Assembly: GCA_904063045.1 (NCBI GenBank)
Contig: CAJFCJ010000007.1
Coordinates: 4,347,404 to 4,411,403, forward strand
DNA from: Dimorphilus gyrociliatus
Lineage: Eukaryota > Annelida > Polychaeta > Dinophilidae
DNA length: 64,000 bases
Direction of reading: 5' to 3'
The translations under genes were made by a program, and so were the position numbers. Each line of letters begins with the position of its first letter. Position 1 is the stretch's first letter. Of the stretch, positions 26,021 to 38,971 are shown one piece after another. Under the pieces are notes generated by a model. That model saw nothing but the letters and a program-made list of their open reading frames with translations. It did no database searches and was not told the DNA's origin.

Positions 26021-26270
26021 AGGTTAAAGGTCATCTATCTCTAGTCTATTACTCGTTTCCTTAGCATCTGAGCAGAGGTTTATTTTAATTCAATTTCTTT
26101 CTCTTTCCCACATTTTCTCTCGTACCTCTTTTCTCCTTCTGCTTTTGTTCCATTTGCTTTAGCTAATAATTTTTTAGGTCTATACAACATATTTCGCGGA
26201 AACAGGTTCAACCTTTTCTTTCTTATTTTTTCTTTCCATGCCAAAAGTTTCCTTGTAAGGTTAAAGGTTA
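26021..26270 (+). promoter_or_regulatory. Pair of DR1-like nuclear-receptor sites
   Basis: AGGTTAAAGGTCA (26021-26033) fits a direct repeat of AGGTCA-type half sites with one spacer, as used by HNF4/RXR. AGGTTAAAGGTTA (26258-26270) is a close second copy on the same strand. Function is inferred from the motif only. Confidence 0.35.
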
Positions 26271-27761
26271 TATAGTTTCTAATGGCGATCTATCATCAAG
26301 ATAAGAACTCGTTGAATTTTCTCCCTCTCCCACCTTTTCCTTTCCCTTCATTTTCCTACTTCATTTTCAAATGTATTTTTAGTCAACCTTGAAGCTATTT
26401 ATTATGAGCTGTTGTTCAACGTTCACTATCTTTTTATAGTATCTATTTCCAGGCGAAAGAATTCTACTTTTCTATCTTCTCCAAATTGTGTACCACTTCA
26501 TTTAATTTGGCTCGTAATTGAGTTTAACCAAATTTCTCATTAAGATTTAGTAATTCTAAATCACAGTTTGTTTATTATCTTCGTAGGAAAGTTTTATTTT
26601 AAATAAACTCTTTGTTTTCTATATTTTACAAATTGTAAAAAGTATAGGACAAAAGAGAAGAGTATACAATATACAGTATATACTGCATATAGAGTTTATA
26701 GGAATATACAGTATATTGTTAACGTACTACGCATACTACTATAGTTTAATAACTTTTCTCCTATATTTAGTAGACTAAAGTTGGTTATCTTTTCTCCCAT
26801 CTTTTCAATTTTGTTTGTTTACATCCGAAGAATTTTCCGATATGAATCATACAATCTCCCTGACAAAATACTTCCCATTTCCTCATTTACTAAAGGGACT
26901 CTTTTCCTAACAAATAATTAAATGTATTCTTTTACTATACATATGTTTATTAATATACATGTGTATAACACAAATATATACATATATAAATTTATATATA
27001 TATATATATATTAGTGTATATTTAGACACGGCTCATCTTTCCAATTTCCTATTATTAATTAATCTTTATTAAGTAATTATTAGAGATTTTCTAATTAAGG
27101 ATAATCACCTTCATTTCGCAAAGTGAATAAACAAATACTGTAGATACGGTAAAATTCCATTCTATCCTCGATCGATTCAATCATTGAACTTTTTCCAATA
27201 AGTTTGTACCAGCTTTGACTAAAAGACTTTGAACTTTAAAGAGAGAAAGGGAAATTTATATTTAGAAAATTGAATTTACAGGCAGATTGGAAGATAATAG
27301 ATTTACATATAAAGGTAAATTAATAAACGAATTAAATATAAGTACAGAGGGTAAGAGACTGGGAAAAGAATAAGAGATGTATAACCTATAAAAAAAAAGA
27401 CTAAAAGAAAGGATACAAACAGATGGAGAAAAAATAAAAAAACAAAAAAAAAGTACAGGTTTATATCCATGTCAGATGTAATTGATTGACTAAATGAAAA
27501 GTGACAAAATGCGAGTTTTTTCTATGATCAGTTAAACTAATGAGTGAAAAAGGTTTCTTTTTTCATATATAAATTAATGGGTTTTTTTTATTATTACTCT
27601 TCTTTATCGTTTATAATTGCTTTTTCTTTTTGTTTATTTGTTTTCTCTCTTTTTTTTCTATGCAACAAACATTTTAAGTGTCAATGAACTAAAAGATTTT
27701 CACCCATTTAATTTATTTGTCAACCGTTAAACTCAATCGATGCTATCTCCAGCACAGATAT

Positions 27762-27794
27762 GGTGTTTCCATTTGAAGCGGAAACGGAAATACC
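27762..27794. other. Imperfect hairpin, 13-bp stem
   Basis: GGTGTTTCCATTT and AAACGGAAATACC pair with one G-U wobble and one mismatch around a 7-base loop. It is one of the few non-AT hairpins in the gene desert. No RNA family recognised. Confidence 0.3.
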
Positions 27795-29761
27795 TTAGGG
27801 ACAAATGAATGATGAATCCTATATCGACTGCTCAAAGCAATAAATCACAGCAATTTATAGTAAAATGAATATTTCGTAACTAATTCTATAAAGCTATATT
27901 TGTCAATAACTTCCCAGAATTTAATAATTGATTAAAAAGAAAACACGTAATATTACACAGTTGTATTTATGCCTTTTCTGTTAAATTTTAGTAGCAAAAA
28001 TAGTTGTGATCATGATAATATATGCGTTTTATAATAATGAACAAAATGAATAAGAAGCAAATTACATATAGAATAGGAAATTATGATAAGTAATCTTGCA
28101 ATATCGTTGAGTAGACTTGAACAAAAAAGAGGAGATTATAATAATTAAACGAGAAAAAGTCGGTATACATCCTTATGGAGATTAACAAGAATTATAATAT
28201 AACGGTAAATGAAGCGATGAAATAGGACATCAATCTGAAATATATATATTAAAATTCATTAAGTCGATTGGTCTGTTTTCATAGTATTTTTCCAGTTTAT
28301 GCTCAATTTTCTTTATGATCTTTTCTCCTCCTTTCTCTTTTAACCAACATCAAACAGGAAAAAAGGTCGCTTTTATACATTGTTTGATCATCTTTTCTTC
28401 GTATCTCAATATATAATATATTAAAATATTTTTTCATAAAGTTTAATCAAAAAAAGTATAACTAAAGTTCTAATTCTTTATTTCTTTTCCTCTTTCTTCT
28501 TCTTCATCTTTTCTCTTCCCTCTTCATCTTTTCTTGTCTTATTTGCCTTTAATTAAAAAATATATTCTACGTCTCTTCTGCCCATCAGAAACTTTCCATG
28601 GAGCGTCATCCATCCGTATTTGATGGGTTTTTTTCTCTTTTTCTATTAAAGCAAACTTCATTAAACCTTCATAAGAAGTTAAAGCTTCTTTATTCAAAAA
28701 GAATAATAGAAAGAGAAAAAATTAATGAAAATTAGACGCTCCTGCTTAAAGAATCACTAGGGAATAACATGGCTAAACAAAAAAGAGAAAATATGTACTG
28801 GACTTTGTATTAATTACAATTTAGTTGTTTTAATCATTTAAATTCTAAATAGAGAAAGCATTTACTTAACAGAAAAGTAAAGAATCTTTTAACTATCATT
28901 GTTGTTCTTCTCTTCAATTCTATGTTACTCTTCGTTCCATATTCACGTTCCTTTTTTTTCCCGTAAAATCATTGAACAAGAGATATTTTTTTAACGCAAA
29001 TATTTACAAAGAATCATAATATTGGATTTTTTTCCCGTATTCATATTATTCAAGTGTTAAGCTGCCATTCTCTTTAACAAGAATGTATTTTGCTAGTTTT
29101 TTTTTCTCTTTTTAGGATTGCCATACGAAATAATTAAGATAGAGAACGACGGAGAGAATTAGGGTTAAGATACGTTCCATTTTCTATCTTTTCCTCAACA
29201 ATCTTTCTTTTACTTTTATAAGTTATTGTTTTACTCTTTTCCTCCTACTTCTGCTCCTCGTTCTCCAATCTTCCTCCCAATCCAACTAGCCATTTATGAC
29301 TTTATGTTTGATATTATCACATATTTTCAATATCTATTTATAGCTCAACTCTTTACTTTTAAAAGAGTTCTAAACCAATGATAAATACAGTATATATAGA
29401 ATTTTTATTGAAAGAGAAATTCTTCCTATCCCTCTAACAGTGTTTTTAATTAAAATAAAGAAAAAAGGAATTGTATACAATAAACCTTACTATAGACTTT
29501 TAGGGGAAAAATACCAAAGCTTGAGAGTAAGTAACGATTACAAATATTTTTTTATATAGGCTATAAATAGATTGAAAAAATAATAGGATATTAATGTTAA
29601 ATCTTTATGCTTCTAAAAATATCTGATTGAATATATAGACTGTAAATTTTGTTTTGTTTATGCTTTATTTCTTTTTTTAAATATCTGCCTTTTTTTGTTT
29701 GTCACGTGATAAGAGAATGATAGAAATATAGGGTTATTCTGTTATATATTTGTATATATAA

Positions 29762-29763
<2 letters not shown>

Positions 29764-29801
<38 letters not shown>
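29764..29801. repeat. (AT)n microsatellite
   Basis: A TA dinucleotide run of nearly 40 bases. Confidence 0.95.
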
Positions 29802-29805
<4 letters not shown>

Positions 29806-32800
29806 GTATAAGTTTTGTATAATCTTATAAAGTGAAGGATTTGTAAGAATGACTATTTATGCGTGCTGATTACACTCAGGAATGACGAAGAACGAAATCG
29901 AATGAAGGCAAATTACTCTATTAAAAAAACCTTTCAGAAGCTAATAATAATTAATCGTACAGTAAGAGAGTTTAGTTTCTGTTTTAAAAAAGAAAAATAT
30001 TAAGAAACAAACAAGACTATATCGCTTTACATCCCAATGGGAATTCAAAAAACGAACAACATTTTAAGAAGTATAAGTTTTTTTCTTCTCCCTTCAACCT
30101 CACTAGGATCTACTGTTAAGTAAAAAATTAATGAAATTACTAGTAAACGACACAAACCATCTTTTCATTGTAAGTGTAAAAAAAGAAAAGAAACAAAAAA
30201 CACAGAAAATTTCAAAGTTGAGTAATGCCATCTGACGAACTAATACATTAATTATAGATATTACAATATATCATTTGACAAACTTAGAGAATAGAAACTA
30301 GAGAATGAAATTTAAAAAAGATGTTACTTTAAATGTTAGCAGAAGAAATACTATTGGCAAATAATAAAAAAAAACTGTATATTTGTCAAATTAAGGAAAT
30401 TAAAATTAAATATTGAATAATTAAAATGAAACTAATAGAAAAGAATAATAATGATGGATATATAAACTTTTTATTGGCAAAGAGTGCAGCTATACTTAAT
30501 TCTTTTGATATTTTAATAAAAATCATATTTACTATTATATGTAGTGTATATACTGTATACATACATATATATTGTTTCATGGAAACAGTAATAAACAAAG
30601 AAGTATGTATTACCAGATGGTTAACATTTTTTAATGATAAATGACGTGTCTATAGACAAAAATATTCAGGTCTTTTTTCTCCCTTTTTCCTCCCTCTTTT
30701 GTCTTGTTTATCCGTTATTCTTTTGTATTATCATTAATTATGATTTAAACAAGTTCGACGAATCGTATCGTAATTATCTATATAGTAAATTAATTGCAAG
30801 GGAAATCTAATATAGAAGAATAAAGAGCGAAGGGGAAAAATGTTATATATACTCTGTTAAATTGCTGTTTTCATTACGAAATGTACCGTTAAGACAGCAA
30901 ATAATTAAATGTTGCTCTAATCGTATTCAGTTAATATTAATTAAACAATCTAGCCCCTCAGGGAAGTTGTAGAGTAGTGAAGGGTTAGCAAAGTGAGTGG
31001 GAAGGTTGAACGATAGATTAGGATAGCATAGTATAGGATCGAATAAGATAGACAGAACGAGAAACTAAAATGTAAGAAATGGTGGTTGGAATGATATGAC
31101 GATACAACTAAGCTGAAAATAAGTACAACTTTTGTACTCTACAATCGATAGTAAAAAGAAATTTGGTTAACGAAAGAAGGAATCTGAAGAGCGAACGACG
31201 GAATTATTAGGAAGAAGTTTTGCCCTATAGAAGAAGTTTTAAAAGCAATTTGTTTAGAAAGTATACAGAATAATATATAGGTTGATGGGAGTCTCTTCAG
31301 TCGTCTTTTGTATTTTAATAAAAACACAGCTCTGCAAAAGAAGTTGGACTAGTTTTTTATCTTGATTACATTCCTCTCTTATTTATTTTAGTTAACAGAT
31401 CATCGATGATGAGTGGGATAAAGTAAGTTTTATCCTTTTCCTTTTAAAAATATGGATAAACAGATATCATATCAAAGAACATACATACTTATACATATAC
31501 AGATATTCATATATACACTGTATATATATATATATATACTTTATATACAATATTCTAAATGGGCAAGCAAGATTTAATAAAGTTAGATAACAATTGAAGT
31601 TTTTTTCGAATTTAGAACCTTACGATATTTTATTTAAAGATCGTCGATGTCGCTTTTACCTGACAATAGAATTAGTAATAAACTCAACATGCCTCCATTG
31701 TATAAAATTTCTGCATCATTTTAGTGTACTCTCCATACAATAGAGGTTTTATCCTGCACAAAACCTTTCCGTATCACGCTAAGAACATGTCACGTGACAA
31801 GCTATTACGTATACAATGTATATAGATATTGTATAAAAAGAACATGAACGCACAAAGATCAAATGGTAGCCATTTATTGTTTTATAAGTATTCTTATTAT
31901 CTTGATTTAAATGAAATGGTTGCTTTTTATAATACTTTTGCTATTTTTTTTTGTCTGCGCGTCTTTTTAAGGTTTATATTTCCATATGGGGAATATATTG
32001 TTAGAAAAAAAGAAAGAGGCCTATTACGGACATGTTTACTCTATTCCATTTTAAATGGTACTAACATTGGGTATTATTCGTATCAAAGTACAAGTTTCGC
32101 CTGTCATTTGATTCCTTCTGTTTAGTAAATTTGTATATCAAGAGGTAATCTATCTGAATAGGTGAGCGAGTTAAAAAGAGGTTAGAGGAAAGGCATAGCT
32201 TTCGAAAGTATTCATCAAGTAAAAATAACTAACCAATCTTACATCAATCCCAGCTATTGAAGGCTAATGGCAAAGTCGTCTTTCATATTGTAGGTATATA
32301 CAATATACACTATAAATATATACAGTATACACTATATACATATATATATATATATATATGTACATGTATGTGGACGAATGTACATGCATATTAAATTCAC
32401 CATTGATGCCTTCCCATTACAATATATTTGATGTTTAAGCTCCTTTCCATATTTAATATTTACCCTAATTAATATTCATAAGTTTAAAGAGTAATGAGTT
32501 AGTTTGAACAATGTTTCCAGTAGCCTGCAAGGTGACAGTTTAACATTTTCAATTGTCGTTGAGCATGATACGTTTGATAGAAAATATATTCTGGGGAGAG
32601 AGGAGGGCTAACGGGTCAAGTATAAAATGTCTAAGACAAGAGATTGAAATCCTCAGGGAATAAACATATAACCTTCAGGTAGAAAAACGATGCTCATCTC
32701 TTTCTTAAACTTTTTCTCATAAAAGAGTTGCTTTGTAATGTTTTTACTCATTTTTCTTTTGGGGAAAAAAAGAGAAAGGGGAATAAATCCTGAAAGCAGC

Positions 32801-33396
32801 AAAATAAGGTTAAAATAGAATATTCTATAGCTTGATCAATGATGTTCTAAAGTCAACCACAAAAGTACTTACAATTAGATTTATGGTTCTATAAACTATA
32901 TTTATAAAAACTGATAAGATACATAGTAATTTTCACCCTCTTTTTTAGCTTCTATACCTAGTTTTAGTGGGATATAATGTGATCAATTCTATAGTTCAAA
33001 ACAAGTATAAAAACGGCAAACAAAACAGTCTAAATACGTTATTTTGCCCCATATTTAAATAAATAATACTGAAAAAATTGCAGTGTTTAGTCTTTTTGTC
33101 TATATGTAAAACTACTGTGAATTATACTGTATTTATATATATATATAAATTTATATACTGTATATATCAACTGAGTAAAATACTCGTATAAGTTTTTTTT
33201 AAGAATGTTGTAGAATATTTTATTCATTCGTTCATTTATAATATGAATAAATATAATGAATATAAGAAGAGAGTATTCTCATTTTCTTTGCTTGATTAAG
33301 GACAATTTGAGAAAGAAAACATTTGATGATTGATTGAAGACTCTCGCTCTCTCTGTATGTCTGTTTTTTTCTCTCTCTCTTTTTTTCTCTCCCTCC

Positions 33397-33434
<38 letters not shown>

Positions 33435-36400
33435 TTCTTATTGGTGTTTTCTATCTTGAATTACATACAAGGACAAAAAATTCAGAAGGAAGGCTTCGTT
33501 TTAGGAGATTTAAAGATTAACAAGGGTAAGAGTTACTAGCAAGGTGAAGCATATGATTCTTTCTGAATGATAACAAGTGAATAAAAACCTATTTCTATTT
33601 TGTCAAAGGTCAATGGTAGACATTCAACTCCTCTGCTAGCAAAAAATTGCTCTTCGCCTGGGGTTTTCGTATTCTTCGTCTATCCGTACAAGAAACATGT
33701 AAACAAGGACAGAGAAAGGGAAAGAGTATGTTGAATTGAAATGGGGAGGTAAAAATCTGGTGAAAATATCTGTACTAGAAACCTTTAGTTGTAAATTATA
33801 TGACACAAAGTTCGACGTTTAGGAGAGGTTTTAGTCGAGTGAACTGCTTAATGTCAATTACTAGTATTAAAAAGGGCGCACAGTCTGACAATGTTGCATT
33901 CAGTTGGTATCTTCTTTGAGATTATCAAAATAATAAGAAAATAAGGAAAATCTCCAATTATCCAGAATTCTTTCTACTAAAGAACATGAAAAATATATTC
34001 AATATTTGGAGATTCTTTCGCTTCATAACATGTTTCATCTCTATTTAAATATATAATATATAAATTTATATATGCTTCAATATATCTTACTCTTCTCTCC
34101 TTTTTATTGCTTAGCATAAAGACAAAAAAGATATCAGACCAAAGTGACTATGTGAACGTCCTATTATATTTCGAAAAGACTCTGTGGTCTGGCCTCGAAA
34201 GATTATTCTGTTGGATTTAGTCAAAAAGAGGCTTCGGATAGCTTTTTAGCTCAAGAATAACGTCAATTGGAGCACGATTTTACGTCGAAGAATGGCAGGA
34301 TATTTTTTCTTGCAGTTAATGAGATATATCAAAGCATGAATTTTATTGGCATGAAAAACATGACGTTTCACAGAGAGGATGGAAAGTACCGCCTAAAGTT
34401 AATCTAAGATACTTTTATTCTTTCCAATTAAAAGTAGAATAATGACAATTGTAGCCTTCTGCAATTAAAAAGCTATACAATATGTTAAAAATGGATTACC
34501 ATTCTGCTTATATATATATATATACTGTATATGTAAAGATGCTATATCAAATTACTAAGAATTATAAGAGTGTAATGCTTTTATTACTAATATATTTGTT
34601 ATTTTAGTATCTTTTACATATAATACGTTTAGTTTTAACACGATATATAAAATTTTACGTAAATTATAGAAAAGTTCTACATCAATTTAATAGTAGAAAG
34701 TATAAGAAAATAAAATGTCCGATGACTAATGTTTTTAATAATAGAAAAGAATTTTTTGCATAAATTTTAATATATTAAAGCAGTTTGTTAAAGTATCTTT
34801 GACTTATTTAACAAATAAGATGCAATGGAAACTTTACTTCCCATTATGTTTCCTTTGGTATAAATAATTAATATTCACTTAAAAAAACGCCTATTCATCA
34901 ACTTGAAAAGAGACTATTTTCGTAAATGGCTACAAAGATAAAGCTGTACACAGGAAAAAAACTCAACACGAAATTAGTTTAATCTATATAAAGTGTGAAA
35001 CGTCTAAGTAGCATCAAACCTTAAGGGATGTGAGAATCATTTTAGATAAAGCAAGTTGATATACAGTAGATAGTGTATTCTTTATTTACTGTCGACTATG
35101 GCAATAGACTTGCAGAAATTATTAAGTGTACTGCAATTTATTTATACATTAATAATCAAAAGAAAGGAATCGAAGCTGAAATATTATTGCTTATGACAAA
35201 TCGGCGGAAGAAATTGTTAAGGATCATTAAACATATTATCCTTTATAGAAAAGCCAGGAAGCCGACAATATGAATTTTAAATGAAACTTTGAGCAAATAT
35301 AACTTTTCAAATGTGATGTTAAAAGCCAATTTCCCTTCTCTCTATTAATATTCAGATATTATCCCAAAATCCTTGATGGCAGCTAATAATCCTCATGAGA
35401 AACTTCTTGTTACAAAAGTAGAAATTTGAAGTTTAATTAAAGAAAATATTAGCAATTTGCAAAAGTCAATAGATTTAATGAAAAGTCTTTGATTACATTA
35501 CATGCCAATTTATGTTTGCGTGAATCTATATAACATGATAGTAATCAATTCGACAGTAATTAACTCTTTATTCCACATAGTAGCTATAGTTAAAAGCAAT
35601 AGCGGGATGACTATATATTCTTTTAATTCTATACCTGTAAGCATTGCCTTTGTGAGGCCGACCGAACTCAAATACAAGCTTAATTTAATCACGTTTGTAT
35701 ATGATACGTTTGCAGCAAGTTTGTCAAACGTAAAGAGTTAATTATATATGCATATTTATATGTTTGTGTATTTGTACGTATAACCTATATTGAGATCAAA
35801 TTTACCAGTTATAAGATCCAGTCTTTAGTTGCAGAATATATAATGGGTATTATATATTCTGTATTGGTGTTTGTACACAGTATTTTCCAAAATAATAATC
35901 AAAGTATCTAGGAAGGAAGAACAAAGCCTTTGGAGTTTCTTATTTCTTTCTCTCTCCATCTCTCTATCCCTTTCTCACGCTCTATATATAAAAGAAAGAG
36001 AAAATAAAGGGAAAACAGATACTTAACAACTTAAATAGATAATTCTCTACGAATTATTCTCAATTATTAAGAAAACGTCATACATTTCCTCCACCACCCA
36101 TACTCTTTCTCTCTCTCTCTCTCTCTCTCCTCTTGGTTTCTCCCCCTCTAAGCTTTTATAGATTTTTTTCAATAAATTTTATAAACAGTTCGACGAGAAA
36201 AGCCCTTCTTCCGATCATTAATCGCCAGCATCGAACTAAAAGCTTTGTTTCTTTCAAGTCAATTAAACCTTTTTGCAGAGACTTTGCCAAATATCAATTT
36301 TATATAGAAAATAAAGAAAAGAGGAGGGGGTAAGTAAAGAAAGAAATTATTCATGTATTCTATCTTCTATTATCATATTTTTTGTTAACATATACAATTC

Positions 36401-36723
36401 TGAATAATCGATTTGATACGAAAAATAATTATATTTACTATGCATAAGCGCTAACATCTACACTATCAACTATAGCTTCACCTTTTTGTATTTATGATTA
36501 TATTTACACTAATGGAACGTGTTACATGTAAAGAGCTCATGATATTTAGCTACTTTCACTATTAGTATATTTAGATATATATGTATTGAGCGCGGGATAC
36601 TCTTGGTATGGTGTTCCCGTAATTATATAAACGTTACTTAAATACTGTATATACATGGTTTATGCACGCATACAGTATATGCCATGCACTTCTGAGTAAA
36701 GATGAAAGGAACAAAAGAAAAAT

Positions 36724-36728
<5 letters not shown>

Positions 36729-36777
<49 letters not shown>
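36729..36777. repeat. (GA)n microsatellite
   Basis: A GA dinucleotide run of about 48 bases upstream of ARPC5. Confidence 0.95.
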
Positions 36778-36780
<3 letters not shown>

Positions 36781-37844
36781 AGGAAGAGGGAAAGAGGATC
36801 AAAACGGTTTGTTCTCCCAACTGTATAGGACATCATTAAGATTCGTTTAATTGTCGACTCTTCAAAAATACTAGTATGCCATAGTTTTATTATGTTTTTT
36901 TTCTACTATTCATCTTCTCAATAAGTGAATTAATAGTAGTTAATGAATTTTTTCGGGTCTCCATCAACCTAATTTAGCAGAAGTTATATACAGAATACTA
37001 AATACATAAGTTCAGTAGTGGTTTGACACAATTTCGTGGGATTATACTCTTATTTATATTTTTCATTGTTCTTTCTGTATAAAGTTTTCAAACAATAAGC
37101 AATTACATTGTACTAGATATTAATGACATCTGTTGGGATACGAAACAACCGCGTGATATATAATCGTTTAAATGTGATTCTCGAAACAAGTCAACCAAAC
37201 ACGAGATATATTCAGTTCACTGAGCGTAAAATGATAAAAGTTTCATATCTCTCAGATACTGAAAGACTTTTGAAATTTAATCTGGTTAGGAACAAAGTCA
37301 ATCTCTTATTGAATAGTGATTGATAATTTGTAGGTTTCACTAGATTTTATTTCACAGATTTCTCAATAAAACATATAACTGTAGAAATCAAAAGCACAAT
37401 CTGTATTTAATTATGTTTATATTACTCTGTATATTGCCATAAAAAAATATTTTTATTTATAGTAACTACAACGTCAATTCGACAAATTGCCCTATTATCA
37501 CTCGCCGAATTATTATTTTCCTCTTTCAGAAAATATTTATAGCTTAATTCTTTTTTTAATCTATTACAAAGTGTCTAAGAAAATAGAATGTAACATATTA
37601 TATTAAATCAGTGTTTCAGTTAAGAGCTTAATATGGAAAAACTCTCATTCAAATATATTTTAACCCGCCTTATTTTCGTATTTTTTTCCTGGTTGTAAAA
37701 TTTATTATTACGAATAAAAGAAGTGTTTGAGTACTTGCTGATACTGTTAATTATAAAATATGTTAAACGTCTAAATTTTACGATAATAGGTTCAACTTAG
37801 CAGGCGAGCACCACAAGATTAAACCTGATATATTTTGGTTTAGT

Positions 37845-37852
37845 ACTTCCGG
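37845..37852 (-). promoter_or_regulatory. ETS-type site in the ARPC5 promoter
   Basis: ACTTCCGG (reverse complement CCGGAAGT), about 65 bases upstream of the ARPC5 ATG, a position typical of housekeeping promoters. Inferred from the motif. Confidence 0.45.
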
Positions 37853-37916
37853 TTGTAGAAAAATTCACTTTTTAGTGTTATTTAAAAGAGTCTAGGGTTT
37901 AATAAATCTCTCTATA

Positions 37917-38446
37917 ATGTCAAAGAATACGTCTCAATCTCTTTTTCGAAAAGTTGATGTTGATAAGTACACAAATGAGACTTATGAGGATGATACGACC
38001 GCTGATGGAGGCGTTCAACAAGGTCCTGATCAAAACCAAGTGTTCTCTTTACTACAATCGTAAGTTCCTTTTCAAATATATATGCAAACAATTTTAATTT
38101 TAAATTAATAAAATTCTTGTCTATTTTAAATAGAAATTCTAATTTAGAGGCACTACGTTACATCCTGGCCAACGCCCCAGTGATGGTTAAGAGTCAGGCT
38201 GTCAAAGATGCTGCACTCCAGTTAGCAATGAAAGTCTTAACCTCTTTTAAATCTATGGAAATCGAACGTGCCGTAAAATCTTTAGAGAGAACTGAATTGG
38301 ACATGCTAATGAAATATATTTATCGTGGTTTCGAATACCCAGTGGAAAACAGTAGTGCACAATTGCTTGTTTGGCACGAGAAAGTCTTCCAAGTCGGTGG
38401 AACTGGGTGTATTCTAAGAGTTTTGACAGATAGAAAACGCGTATAG
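37917..38446 (+). CDS. ARPC5: ARP2/3 complex subunit 5 (p16-Arc)
   Basis: Small subunit of the ARP2/3 actin-nucleating complex, which builds branched actin networks. Two coding exons, 37917-38059 and 38134-38446, joined in phase 2, give 151 aa, the same length as the human protein. The N-terminus (MSKNTSQSLFRKVDVDKY) is followed by an acidic stretch. The helical core (NLEALRYILANAP, VKDAALQLAMKVL, SIEIERAV-like segment, LDMLMKYIYRGFE) and the C-terminus (LLVWHEKVF, GGTGCILRVLTDRK) match the family end to end. It converges on USP39 with about 525 bases between stop codons. A complete, ordinary gene. Confidence 0.97.
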
Positions 38447-38971
38447 AATGAATATGTTTTTTTTTTTATTACTATGTTACTTGGGGTTTCTCAATCGCTT
38501 CAATTTCTCTACCGATGATTCATATTTTTCAATATCTCTATAGACGTTAATCATTCGGACATATCAATTTATTCGTGCATCTCTTGATTAATTTGAAAAA
38601 AGAAAGAAAACAATATTTCTCTGTTTTTTCCTCTTCCCACAAAAAAAAACAAGAATTGTTGTTTTCTTTTTTTTAATGTATATTTTTAATGGATTACAAC
38701 AAATAACATTACAGAAAAGAGAATATTTATAATTATATGTATATAAAGAAAACCAAATAAAAGATAGTAAAGTTAGACAGAAATGGTAGTTGAGGGAAAC
38801 TTATTTTTACTTGTCGAAAACGACTTTAGTAGGCTTAATAGATTTACATTAATTTTCTAATATGGGAATCAGTGCCTTTACTGAGTAGTCAAATAGGAAT
38901 ACAATATTATAATAATGTAACGCGATCCGCCAAAACTGTATGTAGTAAAAAAAACTTTTTGTTTAAGATTC
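38447..38971. other. Convergent 3' region of ARPC5 and USP39
   Basis: Non-coding. The AATAAA at 38756-38761 (+) is the probable ARPC5 polyadenylation signal. The USP39 3' UTR lies on the other strand and may overlap that of ARPC5. Confidence 0.6.
38756..38761 (+). terminator. ARPC5 polyadenylation signal
   Basis: Canonical AATAAA about 310 bases after the ARPC5 stop. Confidence 0.5.

Larger units (their letters stand above)
24163..37916. other. Gene-poor region of about 13.7 kb
   Basis: No coding exon, tRNA or transposon recognised on either strand. The ORFs of 60-100 codons have AT-driven composition, no domains and no splice partners. Contents: GPCR 3' UTR with AATAAA-type words near 24607; a TATG tetranucleotide tract near 24190-24230; (AT)n at 29764-29801; (CT)n at about 33393-33434; (GA)n at 36729-36777; two AGGTTAAAGGT sites (26021 and 26258); an imperfect hairpin at 27762-27794; GTCACGTGAT/C sites at 29701 and 31789; and many TATACTGTATA words. 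Confidence 0.6.

Noticed and set aside
31829-32125. 98-codon ORF in the gene desert
   Set aside because: AT-driven composition, no domain, no splice or promoter support.
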